From a virus: a stretch of DNA of 64,000 nucleotides. The DNA is taken from positions 1 through 64,000 of the IMG/VR virus record IMGVR_UViG_3300008450_000027; one strand, given 5' to 3'. How positions within the stretch are numbered: the first letter of the stretch is position 1; each line of letters opens with the position of its first letter. Below are positions 27,401 to 35,463 of the stretch, piece after piece. A program made the position numbers and the translations under genes. The notes under the pieces were generated by a model. It ran no database searches and was not told the origin of the DNA. It saw only the letters and a list, made by a program, of their open reading frames with translations.

Positions 27401-28047
27401 GTCGATGTGAAGGACTGTAACATTATAGGGTACTTAACCGCTTTACCATAATACCCTTTAAGTGTTAGTGTAAATTGGGGGTATGGTAATTGAAAGAAAG
27501 CGGCGTATGGTGAGTTGTCCCCCCCTTCAAATAAAGCTCTACCCTTAACGTCCTCTAATGTAATATCAATAACCGGTAAATAGTCTAGTCCAACTGAAAC
27601 ATTTATGTCAACAATACCAAGTAATCCATTATCAATTGATCCTGGTTTACCGTTACTATACGTTTCTTGTGTAATATAATAATCACCCTCTTTATTTGGG
27701 TTTTGTATTGAATTTAATTTAGGTTGGTTCACTCCTTGTCCGGTTAAGGATCCCTTACCTGTTACCTCATCGGTGTATGAATTATCTAAAAATGTTTTAA
27801 ATCCTGGGTTTAGAAAATTAATTTTACCAACTGAAATTGTCCTAACTTGATCATTAACCGCGGTACCTAACGCTAGTTTAGTTCTTGGTAATACATTACA
27901 CTCTAGGTTAGCGTAAAAAACTAAATCTTCTTGTTTAACAAATCTTTCCGAAACATTCCCTAAATCATCAATTACTTTATTTGGGTCTATTACGGTTATG
28001 TTGTCGTAGTCGTATTCTACTAATATATTTTCACCGTTACCTACCAT
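21463..28047 (-). CDS. Giant baseplate hub-like protein, 2194 aa
   Basis: The N-terminal ~250 residues contain G-L-D-Y-L-P-V-I-D-I-T-L-E-D-V-K-G-R-A-L-F and Y-P-Q-F-T-L-T-L-K-G-Y-Y-G-K segments, read as a hub-type beta barrel. Near residues 1870-1960 a stretch with G-N-A-L-I-Q-P-M-M-Y-F-N-L, S-G-P-Y-M-I-T-K-V-L-H-R-I and G-F-D-T-S-F-E-G resembles the second tube-like domain of gp27/gpD/VgrG hub proteins. Between them lie over 1500 residues of Asn/Thr/Tyr-rich sequence with no known domain. T4 gp27 is only 391 residues, so this would be a hugely expanded hub or a fusion. Its start overlaps the LysM gene by 11 bases, placing it in the baseplate operon. Confidence 0.75.
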   Translation of the reverse strand: MVGNGENILVEYDYDNITVIDPNKVIDDLGNVSERFVKQEDLVFYANLECNVLPRTKLALGTAVNDQVRTISVGKINFLNPGFKTFLDNSYTDEVTGKGSLTGQGVNQPKLNSIQNPNKEGDYYITQETYSNGKPGSIDNGLLGIVDINVSVGLDYLPVIDITLEDVKGRALFEGGDNSPYAAFFQLPYPQFTLTLKGYYGKAVKYPIMLQSFTSTFQPSSGNFVIKLKFYGYKYTLLSYINWASLMSVPHMYNSNVSTVKFTTTDNQTNVSSISKKTVSRGYQKIKEVYSEYKSKGLIGDDFPEITLKQLKSRLDLFITDVLNSFSKQNFAVLTEIDNYSRIIYEYNQKVFQSQTESWFNKFMDTTNYLVIKNTDVKVYQFKKELNTETLRTEAITILEGYITEYNKKLSDNPVLGKNGRVTINVNEVQKTVPVDISLQTFKYPITVDDINFEQSYLQRNPTVKNSSGPVYDKFVTDSKNEFFSAGTTQSTFYYFEGKNSFRDKIITIEKTVLEIRNLIEEDMTKAITSKLNDKNNKLGFKPSIRNILAVFYAQGEAFIRLLDDVHIKAWGLNNNKYRKELIFSNTTVKSVDFKDTSQNDTPIYPWPQVIKETIGEDREEKFELIYPGDPSVSTTARAFSPEIWPEVEFVEEWIKGFTTREEEIPDPGPLSNSDGRPNRSSLNGIEFPVSNQVFQNKEEVKFFFEIYERIFLNSFYSKLSRISGYDSGVYTVESECEKVNIVNSLGDDNPFLIKTLREYQLNQTNFLPFLRHISNSGEGESWQKYIRGEFVTPYIQNFVDSPYGLFNSDIIGNQKSQPDVSLIDKTETNITEYVQNQTTSNSFDFSDMYPITNLFWDNNYLANGKTVLLSENAYNTKNTLKYNPTLKTITNFLNDYNFNTCRPITNFNYKNNVFSQEINLSNLKSFYETRKYENQFITEGNLNYVNYSGTVSSNQTTSIFNTPYFINSIQKGVYNFRYETLNLYPFKSAAFLFLNSLPLSTLREKYKNFDDTNNSTTDLDYLISTFKKFGAVHKLPYAWVLKYGSIWHRYKTWNETGVDILDEVWKDFDYKFSYNPYTPSATSKTFTVNIENTPTKIVLQDEILNLTKTNTIINTGFYPQLIDDFNTFFQGTRLFSGTTQVIGKGKVSGTTFTVSEINVNELLTGSTIVLSGVTTGFTIVNQISGPANGIGEYTINTTLPDIEQKSFYVTNLSVDPYQDTNLQGLIDTGGIILTNTQDTKILEEIGFDPNDPLRTLKLTPWSVLAKKSETEYYVLPSFGTTVSQIKGELFKVGKMKFEVVDNTSLYNGSVRLFWGAPNFGFFDNSRVVKSSPDSYFKHILSGQSIQQNFLIDGDVNNYTKISEIFTTFEKGILDLFESEFLNFSRSVYDYKQTISPTQTTETETEITNKNFQQLMRKMFVVKKPTGTTGDLIISETVSNQKLTFESYFKQFIEYDTVLKIGNPTMFNRRVFYTFSNKFFVDPISYLGYNQTTPGFLPTSGGTITLAQSKSIYPETWKDLELYVGFSEIPELQYKDSGSYITDFFVDLNVQFNSKNIIDFAPIIKIYATQKLKDPTLDYIKFYDLMNKYLDSSEKYLNDSLEVLMTSVRKDLPGVVTISIEDQSKFKEYQGEQTRFELWELFKTLNDTWIAGGDFKTKTLFEDVMLVDRASRDIGDKILVDIFKIKTLIDNDNVKINLLDVVTTILTENNFIHFMLPAYVNFYNVQDVVKNPIPRSEGSLEFANSLFGTFLNVDYRKSSPKFLCMYASKPSEHLDMKENIDYRFRNDAFDLRRASDNPLVENQINKTNWATSNKVVGFNVDVGPQNQQIFKEFSVSQDPGKPTSESIAAIDNMANQNRNRTSTTQSNSLYNIYKNRSYSCSVEMMGNALIQPMMYFNLRYVPMFSGPYMITKVLHRISENGFDTSFEGIRQPFYSIPKIDNFIQSLTKNIVSKIREEIKESYNRSKLDPNNVLFQKDTILGNIGTKETLTTNQDCSDKLLPQYGLYVNLTSPTLTKVTFKDVFDKIINKLEDLKFKDDTTNNLFYLENGASFMFSAMYADTGVSTGFEAYENNFSTINLTEFYGGDLTSYMTTKYFCVTRGNSQTTNIPVAQFETLDKFLDFFVAKFSGKIVSLTKEINSSATPAIDTLLKYYVLEWPIKQNDDVLTLLTEDDKVKIQARIQEGLLKFQELYKK

Positions 28048-28360
28048 AATAGAAGAAATGATTGTCTAATTGAGTTTTATAGTCTTGTAAAGAACTTACT
28101 AATGGAAATGGAATTGTCAATACTGTACCGTCAGGAATATTACTTTCTAGTCCTCCAAGTTGGGGGTTAGCTGTTTGAATTAGCCATCCAAAGAATGGTG
28201 TTCCATAGTATTGTTGGGATATTTTATCTAACCTAGATTGATTAGCTACGTAAATATGTTTTTTATCGGATGACTTTGATGGTAAAGTAATATACGGAAC
28301 CACGGTTTGTTCACCGTTAATTAAAAATTCATTATATCTGTTATAATATTGTGATCCCAT
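28037..28360 (-). CDS. LysM-containing baseplate protein, gp53-like
   Basis: 107 residues. The C-terminal half is a LysM-like fold: R-L-D-K-I-S-Q-Q-Y-Y-G-T-P-F-F-G-W-L-I-Q-T-A-N-P, then I-P-D-G-T-V-L-T-I-P-F. The N-terminus (Y-Y-N-R-Y-N-E-F-L-I-N-G) matches small LysM baseplate proteins related to T4 gp53, which join wedges around the hub. In simpler contractile tails a LysM protein sits at the hub-tube junction. It is sandwiched between two giant baseplate genes, two bases from one and overlapping the other. Confidence 0.8.
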   Translation of the reverse strand: MGSQYYNRYNEFLINGEQTVVPYITLPSKSSDKKHIYVANQSRLDKISQQYYGTPFFGWLIQTANPQLGGLESNIPDGTVLTIPFPLVSSLQDYKTQLDNHFFYYGR

Positions 28361-28362
28361 AA

Positions 28363-31300
28363 TTAATTTAATTTAACTTTACCATTAAATGTTTTTTTAT
28401 CTTGATTCAAATTAAGATTTGAATATAACTCTTTTATTAGTTTATTTTTTGAGTTTAAATCGGTAGTTGGTGGTGTTTTATAATTCACGGTATTTCCTGG
28501 TATATTTGTTGTATTTTCAATATTGTAATTTAAATATTTTTGGTATGATTCAGTTTTAAATAATAATGTGTCAATTTCACTAACCTCATTGTTGTGTATT
28601 GTTGTATATATGTTTTTTAAAAAATCACATAATTCTTTAATTTTATTGGCCGCATTTTTTGTTTTAACTTCATTCCCATTTGTTAAATCTGTCACAAATA
28701 AATTATACTTACTATCATCTAAAAAGTAATCAGACATTGACAAATAAAATCTATTAGCTTCTTCACCAGGAAAAGGATTTTTATAATATGATGAGGTTGA
28801 TGTTTTTGGATCGTACTTACTTGGTTTTAAAATAAAAGCTTCTAAAAACTCATAGAAGTTTTTTAATATATTTGACACACCTAACCTATAGGATAAATCC
28901 AATTTACCACCCTGTTTAAAATATGTATCACCACTTAAATCATATGATTGTGGTTCATTATTTTGTGTTAACACTCCGTCAAGTTTATTCATCACAACGT
29001 CCATCTTTCTTAGTGAATATATTAAATTCTCTTCAACTTTGACAATTTGATTTGAGGTTGTTGTTATTACTTCTTTTAAAAATTCCTTTCTTGTGTTTAC
29101 TTTGGTGATTAATTTTTCCGTTACCTCTCGTAAAACTTTTTTATCCATAGATGGATTAGATTTAATAGCCATCGTAATTGGGTCTTTATTATCGGTTACA
29201 TCTTTAACTACGTCTTCAACTAAATCATCCACAAATTTTTCAAAAGAATTAGGTTTACCATATAACTTAGTTGGTCTTGGTGATAGTATCCCGGTAGTAA
29301 ATTCGGATATTACACCATCAATATAATTTCTTTTACTATTAGTTAATTGTACAATACCGTAGTTTGTTGTTTTTAATAATGTACTTAATGAATTGGGTAC
29401 TATCTTAAAGTAATCTATAAGTTGTTCATTTAATTTTGTAAGAATTACATCATATGATATTGTACCGGCTGTCACACCATCAATTATTTTACCAATTGTT
29501 TCCCCACCTTTTTTAGGTTCTTGGTTTACAATATCCTTTGTGGTTACTTTTTTCTTTAATTCTAATATCCTATTAACAACCAAATTATCTAATGTTGTTT
29601 GACTTTCGATGTCGGTAGCTGTAGCTCTTTCATCATAAACTTCGGTATTAGCGTAATAATTAAATGAAAGTGCGTTTTGTAGTTGGTCTACCGGTTCTTT
29701 TAGTCCGTGACCACCAATAAAGTTAAATCCTAAACTTATCTTAGCTATCATTGGTTGTACACCAATACCTTCAGGGTTCATATCGTAAATCAACGGATCA
29801 TACGTTATACTGAGGTTAGTTGGGATTATTTTAGTGTGGTAGAAGTCACCAATTCTAAGTACTAGTACTGGTGGTGTACCAAACGATGTGTTAAGTGCGT
29901 CATTTGTTTTTGGTCTACCGTCAGTACCAATAACCGGTATTGATTGTCCAGGCCTAACACATTGATTTAAGAATGTTAATCTGGAGTTTAACCCTTCCGG
30001 TGTTGTTGAATGAAAGGTTGGATTAAAGTATTTTATTTTTTCCTTAATACTATCAAACACCATCGGACTTTCTTTTTTGATCACCTCAAAATAATCACAC
30101 TCAGAAAATAATGTTCTAACTACTTTTTTAGATATCCCATCTTTAATTTTTTGTTGGATGGTTTTTGTTGGTAGTGGTTTAATTGGTTGGGTGTTCACTT
30201 GTGGGACATCAACTGTAATTTCGGGTGCTGTGGTTGTTTGTACCGTTTCAACTGGTTTTACAACTTCTTTCACAACCGCTTTTATTTGTGAGATAACAAC
30301 CCTACGACAAGCCATAGCTGGTATAGAATATTTTTTACCAGCTGACTGGGATGTCATTTTAACACCGTTGGAGTCATAACTAACTATTGGGGTTCTACAA
30401 TTAACATCTTGTTGTGGTGGTATTACGTCATTTAATTCTGGGTTATTAGGGTCTGGTGTTAAAGTAGCGTCAATAGCTTTAGCTATTACAGTTCCCTCAC
30501 CAAGAGTATCACTCTTTAAGAATGTGATTTTTCCGTCTTTCTCCCATTCAGCGAATGTTTTTTCACCGATTTTTTGAGCTCTAAACCAACGTTTTACCGC
30601 GTCATCTCTTCTTATTGATATGTTTATATTATAATCGTCAGTATTTGGTGATGAAGCTGAAGCTATTAACTTTAATTCAAATGTACCTTTTTGTTCTGAT
30701 ACCACCTTTGTTATTTTAGGTATTAAAACATCTTGGATTTTTTTATAGTTGGCTTCAACAACTTTATTGAAGAAGTCAGGTACAGATGATCCAGAATATG
30801 TTTTATCAGTTCTAACTTCATAGGGTGCGTTGTTTATATATGTATCCTTTTTACCAACATATAAATCATACCACTTGTTATATGGTTCTTTACCGTCGGT
30901 ACCGGTATCATTTTTACAAGTAGGACAGTTATTGTCAAAATAGAAACCTAAATCTATAATGTCATTAAATTCACTACTCACATCTTTATCAACTGTTTGT
31001 TCTTCGGTAATTGTTCCATTACCCCCAACTCCATCCTGATTCGTACCAGCGGCACCTTCAGCGTTTTCTTTTATTAAAATGTTTATAACCGGATCGGGTC
31101 TTATTTCGACCGCTACTGATTGTAGTTCCTCATCGGTTAATCTTGGACTCTTAAGTATGTCTTGATAAGTATATAAGTCACTTACTGGTATTTGATTGAA
31201 TTTAGCCGCTAATTCATACAAATCATATTTAACACAACCAGCGAAAAATGAATCCATTATTGAATCAATTCGTTCTTTTGGTATATTTTTTAATTGTTCC

Positions 31301-33378
31301 GTAACAATTTTATTCATTATTTGGGGGTGGTCAACAACTATTTTCCAACTAATCGTTCCACTACGACTTGTGTTTTTATATGTGTATATTGGTTCAGGTC
31401 GTCCAAGGAAATTTGTTTGATTAAAATCAGGTTTACTATCATCGGAGAATTGTAAATCATACGGTGGGAACCACATGATTCTACCCCCATTTGGTCCTTG
31501 TTCACAAACAGGTAATTCACTAACGGTGTATCCCGGTTTATCTGAGGTTCTCCAAGCTAAATTCTCAATCGAGAACATATACTTTTTAACTTTATTATCA
31601 ATAATGTTAGTTGATCCTGGATTTTTTAATGGAGCTATATTTAAATTGTATGTATTATCCAACACAGAGTAACTAAATCGTCTATTGGCTATTGTTATAC
31701 CTTCAGTCTTTTGTAAGTCATCATATGTAAAATACGGGGTATCTTTAGTGAAAACTCTACAATACTCAATACCCTCCTCAACACCTGTTGTGTCGTTTGT
31801 ATATGAAAGTACTTGTGATCCTTTGGTTAGTTCCTTATACCCATCGTTAAACACCTTTGAGACCTGGTTAATTGCGTTACCCACATGTTTTAATCTAGCT
31901 ATACCAGAAACGTTATCAGCTGAGTCGATTAACCTTTGTGTGTTATCCAAAATGGATCCTGGTTTAAATTCACCCACTTCGGTAGATTGGTACTGATTAT
32001 ACTGAGTGGTTAAACTTTCAAACCCAGGATCTAAACTACCTTTCTTACCATTTTTACCAACTCTAAGTCCAGCGTCACCCTTGTACTTTGGTGATGTCCA
32101 AACCATTTGACCGGTAATACCCCCATCGTTAGAGTACGATTTACCTTTTAATCCGAAGTTTAATTTACTTTCATTACCTTCATATAAAATACCAAGTTCA
32201 GATGGACCGTATACTAATGATTGGGTTTGTTTACCAAATCTATCTACGGGTACCTGATTAGCTGGTGATGTTATTTGTGAAGGTTCAGCGTCTTGACTAC
32301 CGACATAATACCCACCGGTATTTGGTCTATCTTCATCAAATAAACGACCAATAGCGGTTGTTAGTCCTTGGGTTAGTCCTCGGTTATAAGCTGGTTTATA
32401 TCTATTATAATCTAAACTTTTAAATAATACAGATCGTTGACCGTTACCTGTATTTTGTACGAAAGTCTCTGACGGGTTTCTAAATTTGTTTAATACCGGA
32501 CCTAAGAATCCACCTGTGAGTTTATTCACCACACCAAGTGCTGATTCAACCTGGGGACTTTGTATTGGGTCTGGGTCATTAAAATAATCACCAGGAATAA
32601 ATGATACCGGAAAATAAGTTCCAGTCAATCTATTAGCTAATGATACAGCAGCTAATACTGGTGATTCGGGTACGGTAATTTTCCAATCCTTATCAAAAAA
32701 AGGTTGTTTACCTGTCGCCACCATAGCAGCTGTGAACGGATCTTGTAATGTGTCTAAATTAAATCTACCTACAGTAGCTTGTGATATTTCAGCGGCAATC
32801 CTTTCTTGGAAAGCACCCTTTAGTTGTGTTGATCCTATTTTAACAATAAAACTATCTTGTGATAACAAACCATTAGATCCTGTTGGGTTGTCCTGGAATA
32901 TCATTGAGAACGTACTGTACGATGAATTGATAAACATGTCGGCGTACGGTAGGAAATATTGATTAACGTTATAGTTATCTGTTACAATATATAAATCTTT
33001 ATACCCATCTTCTGGACCAAATATGTTTTTTACATAAGCTGAATCAATAAAAAATTCATTAACCAACTCTAGATTTGAGTCGTTTATATCGTAAGGACCT
33101 TGATTTGGGTCAACGGGTAATAAATTATTGACATTTATTGGGTTATCAAACCCACCATCGGGTCCATACTCATTTAGTGGGTAAACCGAATTAGCGAATT
33201 GATTTGTGGATACTAGATTGTTTGGTGAATCAACAACACTAAAAACATTTAAATTTGTTTGTTGTACAACGTTTGTTACCGGACCAAAAACCCCAGTAAC
33301 AGAGTATGGTGGTAAGTTTTTAACTAATAGGTTATTCCTAAAAGATTCTGTTGATACAAATGATAGTGAACTTGACAT
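28363..33378 (-). CDS. Giant baseplate/tube-junction protein with OmpA-like domain, 1671 aa
   Basis: A region at ~810-1000 looks like an OmpA/MotB peptidoglycan-binding fold: D-L-G-F-Y-F-D-N-N at the start, F-F-N-K-V-V-E-A-N-Y-K-K-I-Q-D-V-L in the helix, then F-E-L-K-L-I-A-S-A-S-S, N-I-N-I-S-I-R-R-D-D-A-V-K-R-W-F. Near residue 1170 a P-P-V-L-V-L-R-I-G-D-F segment followed by L-S-I-T-Y-D-P-L-I-Y-D-M-N resembles the conserved block of phage tube-junction/LysM partner proteins. Asn/Pro-rich N-terminal and helical C-terminal regions flank these. The ATG follows AAAAGGAGA, one of few purine-rich leaders here. It lies between the tape measure and LysM genes, where T4 has gp48/gp54. Confidence 0.72.
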   Translation of the reverse strand: MSSSLSFVSTESFRNNLLVKNLPPYSVTGVFGPVTNVVQQTNLNVFSVVDSPNNLVSTNQFANSVYPLNEYGPDGGFDNPINVNNLLPVDPNQGPYDINDSNLELVNEFFIDSAYVKNIFGPEDGYKDLYIVTDNYNVNQYFLPYADMFINSSYSTFSMIFQDNPTGSNGLLSQDSFIVKIGSTQLKGAFQERIAAEISQATVGRFNLDTLQDPFTAAMVATGKQPFFDKDWKITVPESPVLAAVSLANRLTGTYFPVSFIPGDYFNDPDPIQSPQVESALGVVNKLTGGFLGPVLNKFRNPSETFVQNTGNGQRSVLFKSLDYNRYKPAYNRGLTQGLTTAIGRLFDEDRPNTGGYYVGSQDAEPSQITSPANQVPVDRFGKQTQSLVYGPSELGILYEGNESKLNFGLKGKSYSNDGGITGQMVWTSPKYKGDAGLRVGKNGKKGSLDPGFESLTTQYNQYQSTEVGEFKPGSILDNTQRLIDSADNVSGIARLKHVGNAINQVSKVFNDGYKELTKGSQVLSYTNDTTGVEEGIEYCRVFTKDTPYFTYDDLQKTEGITIANRRFSYSVLDNTYNLNIAPLKNPGSTNIIDNKVKKYMFSIENLAWRTSDKPGYTVSELPVCEQGPNGGRIMWFPPYDLQFSDDSKPDFNQTNFLGRPEPIYTYKNTSRSGTISWKIVVDHPQIMNKIVTEQLKNIPKERIDSIMDSFFAGCVKYDLYELAAKFNQIPVSDLYTYQDILKSPRLTDEELQSVAVEIRPDPVINILIKENAEGAAGTNQDGVGGNGTITEEQTVDKDVSSEFNDIIDLGFYFDNNCPTCKNDTGTDGKEPYNKWYDLYVGKKDTYINNAPYEVRTDKTYSGSSVPDFFNKVVEANYKKIQDVLIPKITKVVSEQKGTFELKLIASASSPNTDDYNINISIRRDDAVKRWFRAQKIGEKTFAEWEKDGKITFLKSDTLGEGTVIAKAIDATLTPDPNNPELNDVIPPQQDVNCRTPIVSYDSNGVKMTSQSAGKKYSIPAMACRRVVISQIKAVVKEVVKPVETVQTTTAPEITVDVPQVNTQPIKPLPTKTIQQKIKDGISKKVVRTLFSECDYFEVIKKESPMVFDSIKEKIKYFNPTFHSTTPEGLNSRLTFLNQCVRPGQSIPVIGTDGRPKTNDALNTSFGTPPVLVLRIGDFYHTKIIPTNLSITYDPLIYDMNPEGIGVQPMIAKISLGFNFIGGHGLKEPVDQLQNALSFNYYANTEVYDERATATDIESQTTLDNLVVNRILELKKKVTTKDIVNQEPKKGGETIGKIIDGVTAGTISYDVILTKLNEQLIDYFKIVPNSLSTLLKTTNYGIVQLTNSKRNYIDGVISEFTTGILSPRPTKLYGKPNSFEKFVDDLVEDVVKDVTDNKDPITMAIKSNPSMDKKVLREVTEKLITKVNTRKEFLKEVITTTSNQIVKVEENLIYSLRKMDVVMNKLDGVLTQNNEPQSYDLSGDTYFKQGGKLDLSYRLGVSNILKNFYEFLEAFILKPSKYDPKTSTSSYYKNPFPGEEANRFYLSMSDYFLDDSKYNLFVTDLTNGNEVKTKNAANKIKELCDFLKNIYTTIHNNEVSEIDTLLFKTESYQKYLNYNIENTTNIPGNTVNYKTPPTTDLNSKNKLIKELYSNLNLNQDKKTFNGKVKLN

Positions 33379-33391
33379 TCTCCTTTTATTT

Positions 33392-33399
33392 TATAAATA
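33392..33399 (-). promoter_or_regulatory. TATTTATA element upstream of 1671-aa baseplate gene
   Basis: The minus strand has TATTTATA 13 bases before the ATG in the 49-base gap after the tape measure gene, followed by AAATAAAAGGAGA. It is the same core found before other virion genes. A promoter role is inferred from recurrence only. Confidence 0.3.
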
Positions 33400-33427
33400 C
33401 GATTTGGGTTCATTTTTTAATGTTTGA

Positions 33428-35284
33428 TTAGTTTCTTAATCCACTATCTTTCACCTCAAACAATTTATTTAACCAAGATTTTCCTTCAGCTGTACTTAAC
33501 CAGTTGTTAATTGTGTTTTGGATCTCGGTTGTTGACATGTTTGTTAATGTACCGGAACCTGTTATTGTTATGTTAGCGTTAACTGTTGATTTTGTTATTA
33601 TCTCTTTCTTTTCAATAACTTCTTTTTTTGCATTCAATTCCTCAACAATTAACTCAGCTTGGGTTTTTTTTGGTTTTGGGTTTAATTGGTTTTCGTACGT
33701 TTTTGTTAACTCTTGTCGATATTCTTTGATAAATTCGTCAAACTTATTTTTAACACCCGTTTGGAAATTTTTTTCTAAATTACCCATAGATGTGAAAGCG
33801 TTTTTAAAAGCTTCAAAAGATCCTGTCTCATCTCCTTTAGCTAATTTTAAAGCCGCATCTTCTAATAACCCACTAAACTGATCAACACCAGTTCTAATAG
33901 TTTCTGTTGTTACATCTCTGGTAGCTATTTCGGTGTATTTTGTTTGGACTTTAGTTAAAGCATCAAAAACACGTTGGACGGGTGCTGCGGTAGCTTTACC
34001 AAGTGTTAATTTACCCAACAAAGAACCAAGATTAGCGTTTATAGCGTCTAATGTGTTTAATTGATCATAAGCTAATTCCTCCAAACTTTTATTTTGGTCG
34101 GCAGCTTGTTCTCTTAGTTGTTCAATTTCTTGTGGTAGTAAATCTTCCACTTTTTTAGTGACTTCTTTACCTTGTTCATCCCTAACCTTAATAACCGCGG
34201 TTCCACCTGATAGTGTTGCTAATGAAGCGATCATTTCTCGAGTTTGTTCGTCTTCTGTACCAACTAATGATGGAAATTTAATCTGTTGTAGTTTTTTATC
34301 GAAGTCGGCAGCTCTTATTGACATTTTTGTCAATTCTGAAGCTGGTATATTCAATTCACTAGCTATTTCCCTAATCCTACTTTTAGCACCTGGTAATATT
34401 TCAAATTGTTGGGTTTTTTCATTAAACGTTGTCCATTCTTTAGTAATATTAACTAATTCCTTTTCCAATTGTTCTGGGTCATTACGTGCTAAATCCATAG
34501 CTCTTAATGGGTCTAAAAGACCATTAGCTGTAACCCCCAATCTTTGTAACCCAGCTGCCAACTCAATCGCACCTTCCGGGTTAAATACCTTCTCAGCAAT
34601 AGCAAATACGTGTGACATATCAACACCTAGTCTAGAAGCTTGAGCTGCCATCTTAGCTAAACCTTTAACACCGTTTTCAAAATTGTAAAGATTCATTTTG
34701 TCTAGATTAGTCAAAACACCTTTTGATACCGCTTGTACACTAACACCCACGTTTTTAGCGTAATCAATAACTTCCTTCATTCTATCACCAGCGTCATATA
34801 TTGACACACCAACGTCTCTAAAACTAGACGCAAGTGTTGTGATATCTTCACCGGTTAACCTACTTACCGCTGATAACTCAACAACGGCCTCTTTCCCAAC
34901 CATAGCGTTTGTCCCTAAACTTTTGGTAATGTCTATTACGGCTTGGGTAGATTCTTCTTGACTAAAACCCATTTTAATCAATTCAGGTGTGGTGTCAGCG
35001 ATTAATGTTTTAAATTCACTCAATCTTTGTTTACTTACACCAAAAGCGTTTTGTATTTTTGTGGCTTCTTCATCTAAAAATTTTAAGGAATTAAGTTCGG
35101 TAATTGAGTCAGCTGATATCTCAAGTATTTTTTCCATACTTTTGGTTACATTTACCAAATCACCCATACTACTAACGAACGATTGATTCAAATCAAAAGC
35201 TCGTGACATTGTTGATTGGTATTTTTGATACCCTTTAAATTTCTCAAATTCTGGATCTAGGGTGGAAGTACTTGATATAGCCAT
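33428..35284 (-). CDS. Tail tape measure protein
   Basis: 618 residues, mainly helical. The N-terminal half has long amphipathic helices with a region (G-F-S-Q-E-E-S-T-Q-A-V-I-D-I-T-K-S-L and A-V-V-E-L-S-A-V-S-R-L-T-G-E-D) typical of phage tape measure repeats, followed by L-A-A-G-L-Q-R-L-G-V-T-A-N-G-L-L-D-P. The C-terminal part is Lys/Glu/Thr-rich. Tape measure length sets tail length; at roughly 0.15 nm per residue this gives about 93 nm, similar to T4 (gp29, 590 aa). It lies directly downstream of the frameshifted chaperone gene, the standard order in tailed phages, and has a TATTTATC element 15 bases before the ATG. Confidence 0.82.
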   Translation of the reverse strand: MAISSTSTLDPEFEKFKGYQKYQSTMSRAFDLNQSFVSSMGDLVNVTKSMEKILEISADSITELNSLKFLDEEATKIQNAFGVSKQRLSEFKTLIADTTPELIKMGFSQEESTQAVIDITKSLGTNAMVGKEAVVELSAVSRLTGEDITTLASSFRDVGVSIYDAGDRMKEVIDYAKNVGVSVQAVSKGVLTNLDKMNLYNFENGVKGLAKMAAQASRLGVDMSHVFAIAEKVFNPEGAIELAAGLQRLGVTANGLLDPLRAMDLARNDPEQLEKELVNITKEWTTFNEKTQQFEILPGAKSRIREIASELNIPASELTKMSIRAADFDKKLQQIKFPSLVGTEDEQTREMIASLATLSGGTAVIKVRDEQGKEVTKKVEDLLPQEIEQLREQAADQNKSLEELAYDQLNTLDAINANLGSLLGKLTLGKATAAPVQRVFDALTKVQTKYTEIATRDVTTETIRTGVDQFSGLLEDAALKLAKGDETGSFEAFKNAFTSMGNLEKNFQTGVKNKFDEFIKEYRQELTKTYENQLNPKPKKTQAELIVEELNAKKEVIEKKEIITKSTVNANITITGSGTLTNMSTTEIQNTINNWLSTAEGKSWLNKLFEVKDSGLRN

Positions 35285-35299
35285 TTAATAATATTTAAT

Positions 35300-35307
35300 G
35301 ATAAATA
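35300..35307 (-). promoter_or_regulatory. TATTTATC element upstream of tape measure gene
   Basis: The minus strand reads TATTTATC 15 bases before the tape measure ATG. It falls immediately after the stop codon (35311-35313) of the frameshift extension. Same core as upstream of sheath, neck and helicase genes; the role is inferred. Confidence 0.3.
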
Positions 35308-35310
35308 TTT

Positions 35311-35463
35311 TTAGTTTCGTTTTCCTTCATTAAATATTTTTTCAAGAAGATATTTACGAACATACGTTGGGATTTTAAAGAATTCACCGTACTGTACTCC
35401 CAGGTGTTTGGCAAGATAATAATATTCGTCTAATATAACTTTTGAGTAATCAGAAGAAAGGCC
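35311..35463 (-). CDS. +1-frame extension of tail assembly chaperone (gpT-like part)
   Basis: Fifty codons in the +1 frame relative to the gp26-like gene, ending in TAA at 35311. The frame has no ATG or GTG start, but is open across the upstream stop. The translation contains Y-Y-L-A-K-H-L-G-V-Q-Y-G-E-F-F-K-I-P, then a helix ending E-K-I-F-N-E-G-K; an L-A-x-x-x-G-x-x-x-x-E-x-x-x-x-P pattern is typical of the T part of lambda-type G/GT chaperones. At the proposed site the zero frame reads GAA TTT TTT CGG: a Phe tRNA could slip from TTT to TTC, with a rare CGG Arg codon waiting. This would yield a 301-residue fusion beside the 255-residue product. Confidence 0.68.
   Translation of the reverse strand, partial: GLSSDYSKVILDEYYYLAKHLGVQYGEFFKIPTYVRKYLLEKIFNEGKRN

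Noticed and set aside
33504-34643. Several plus-strand ORFs opposite the tape measure gene
   Set aside because: They lie wholly inside a well-supported helical protein gene, have Ser/Phe-rich antisense-type composition and no motifs.
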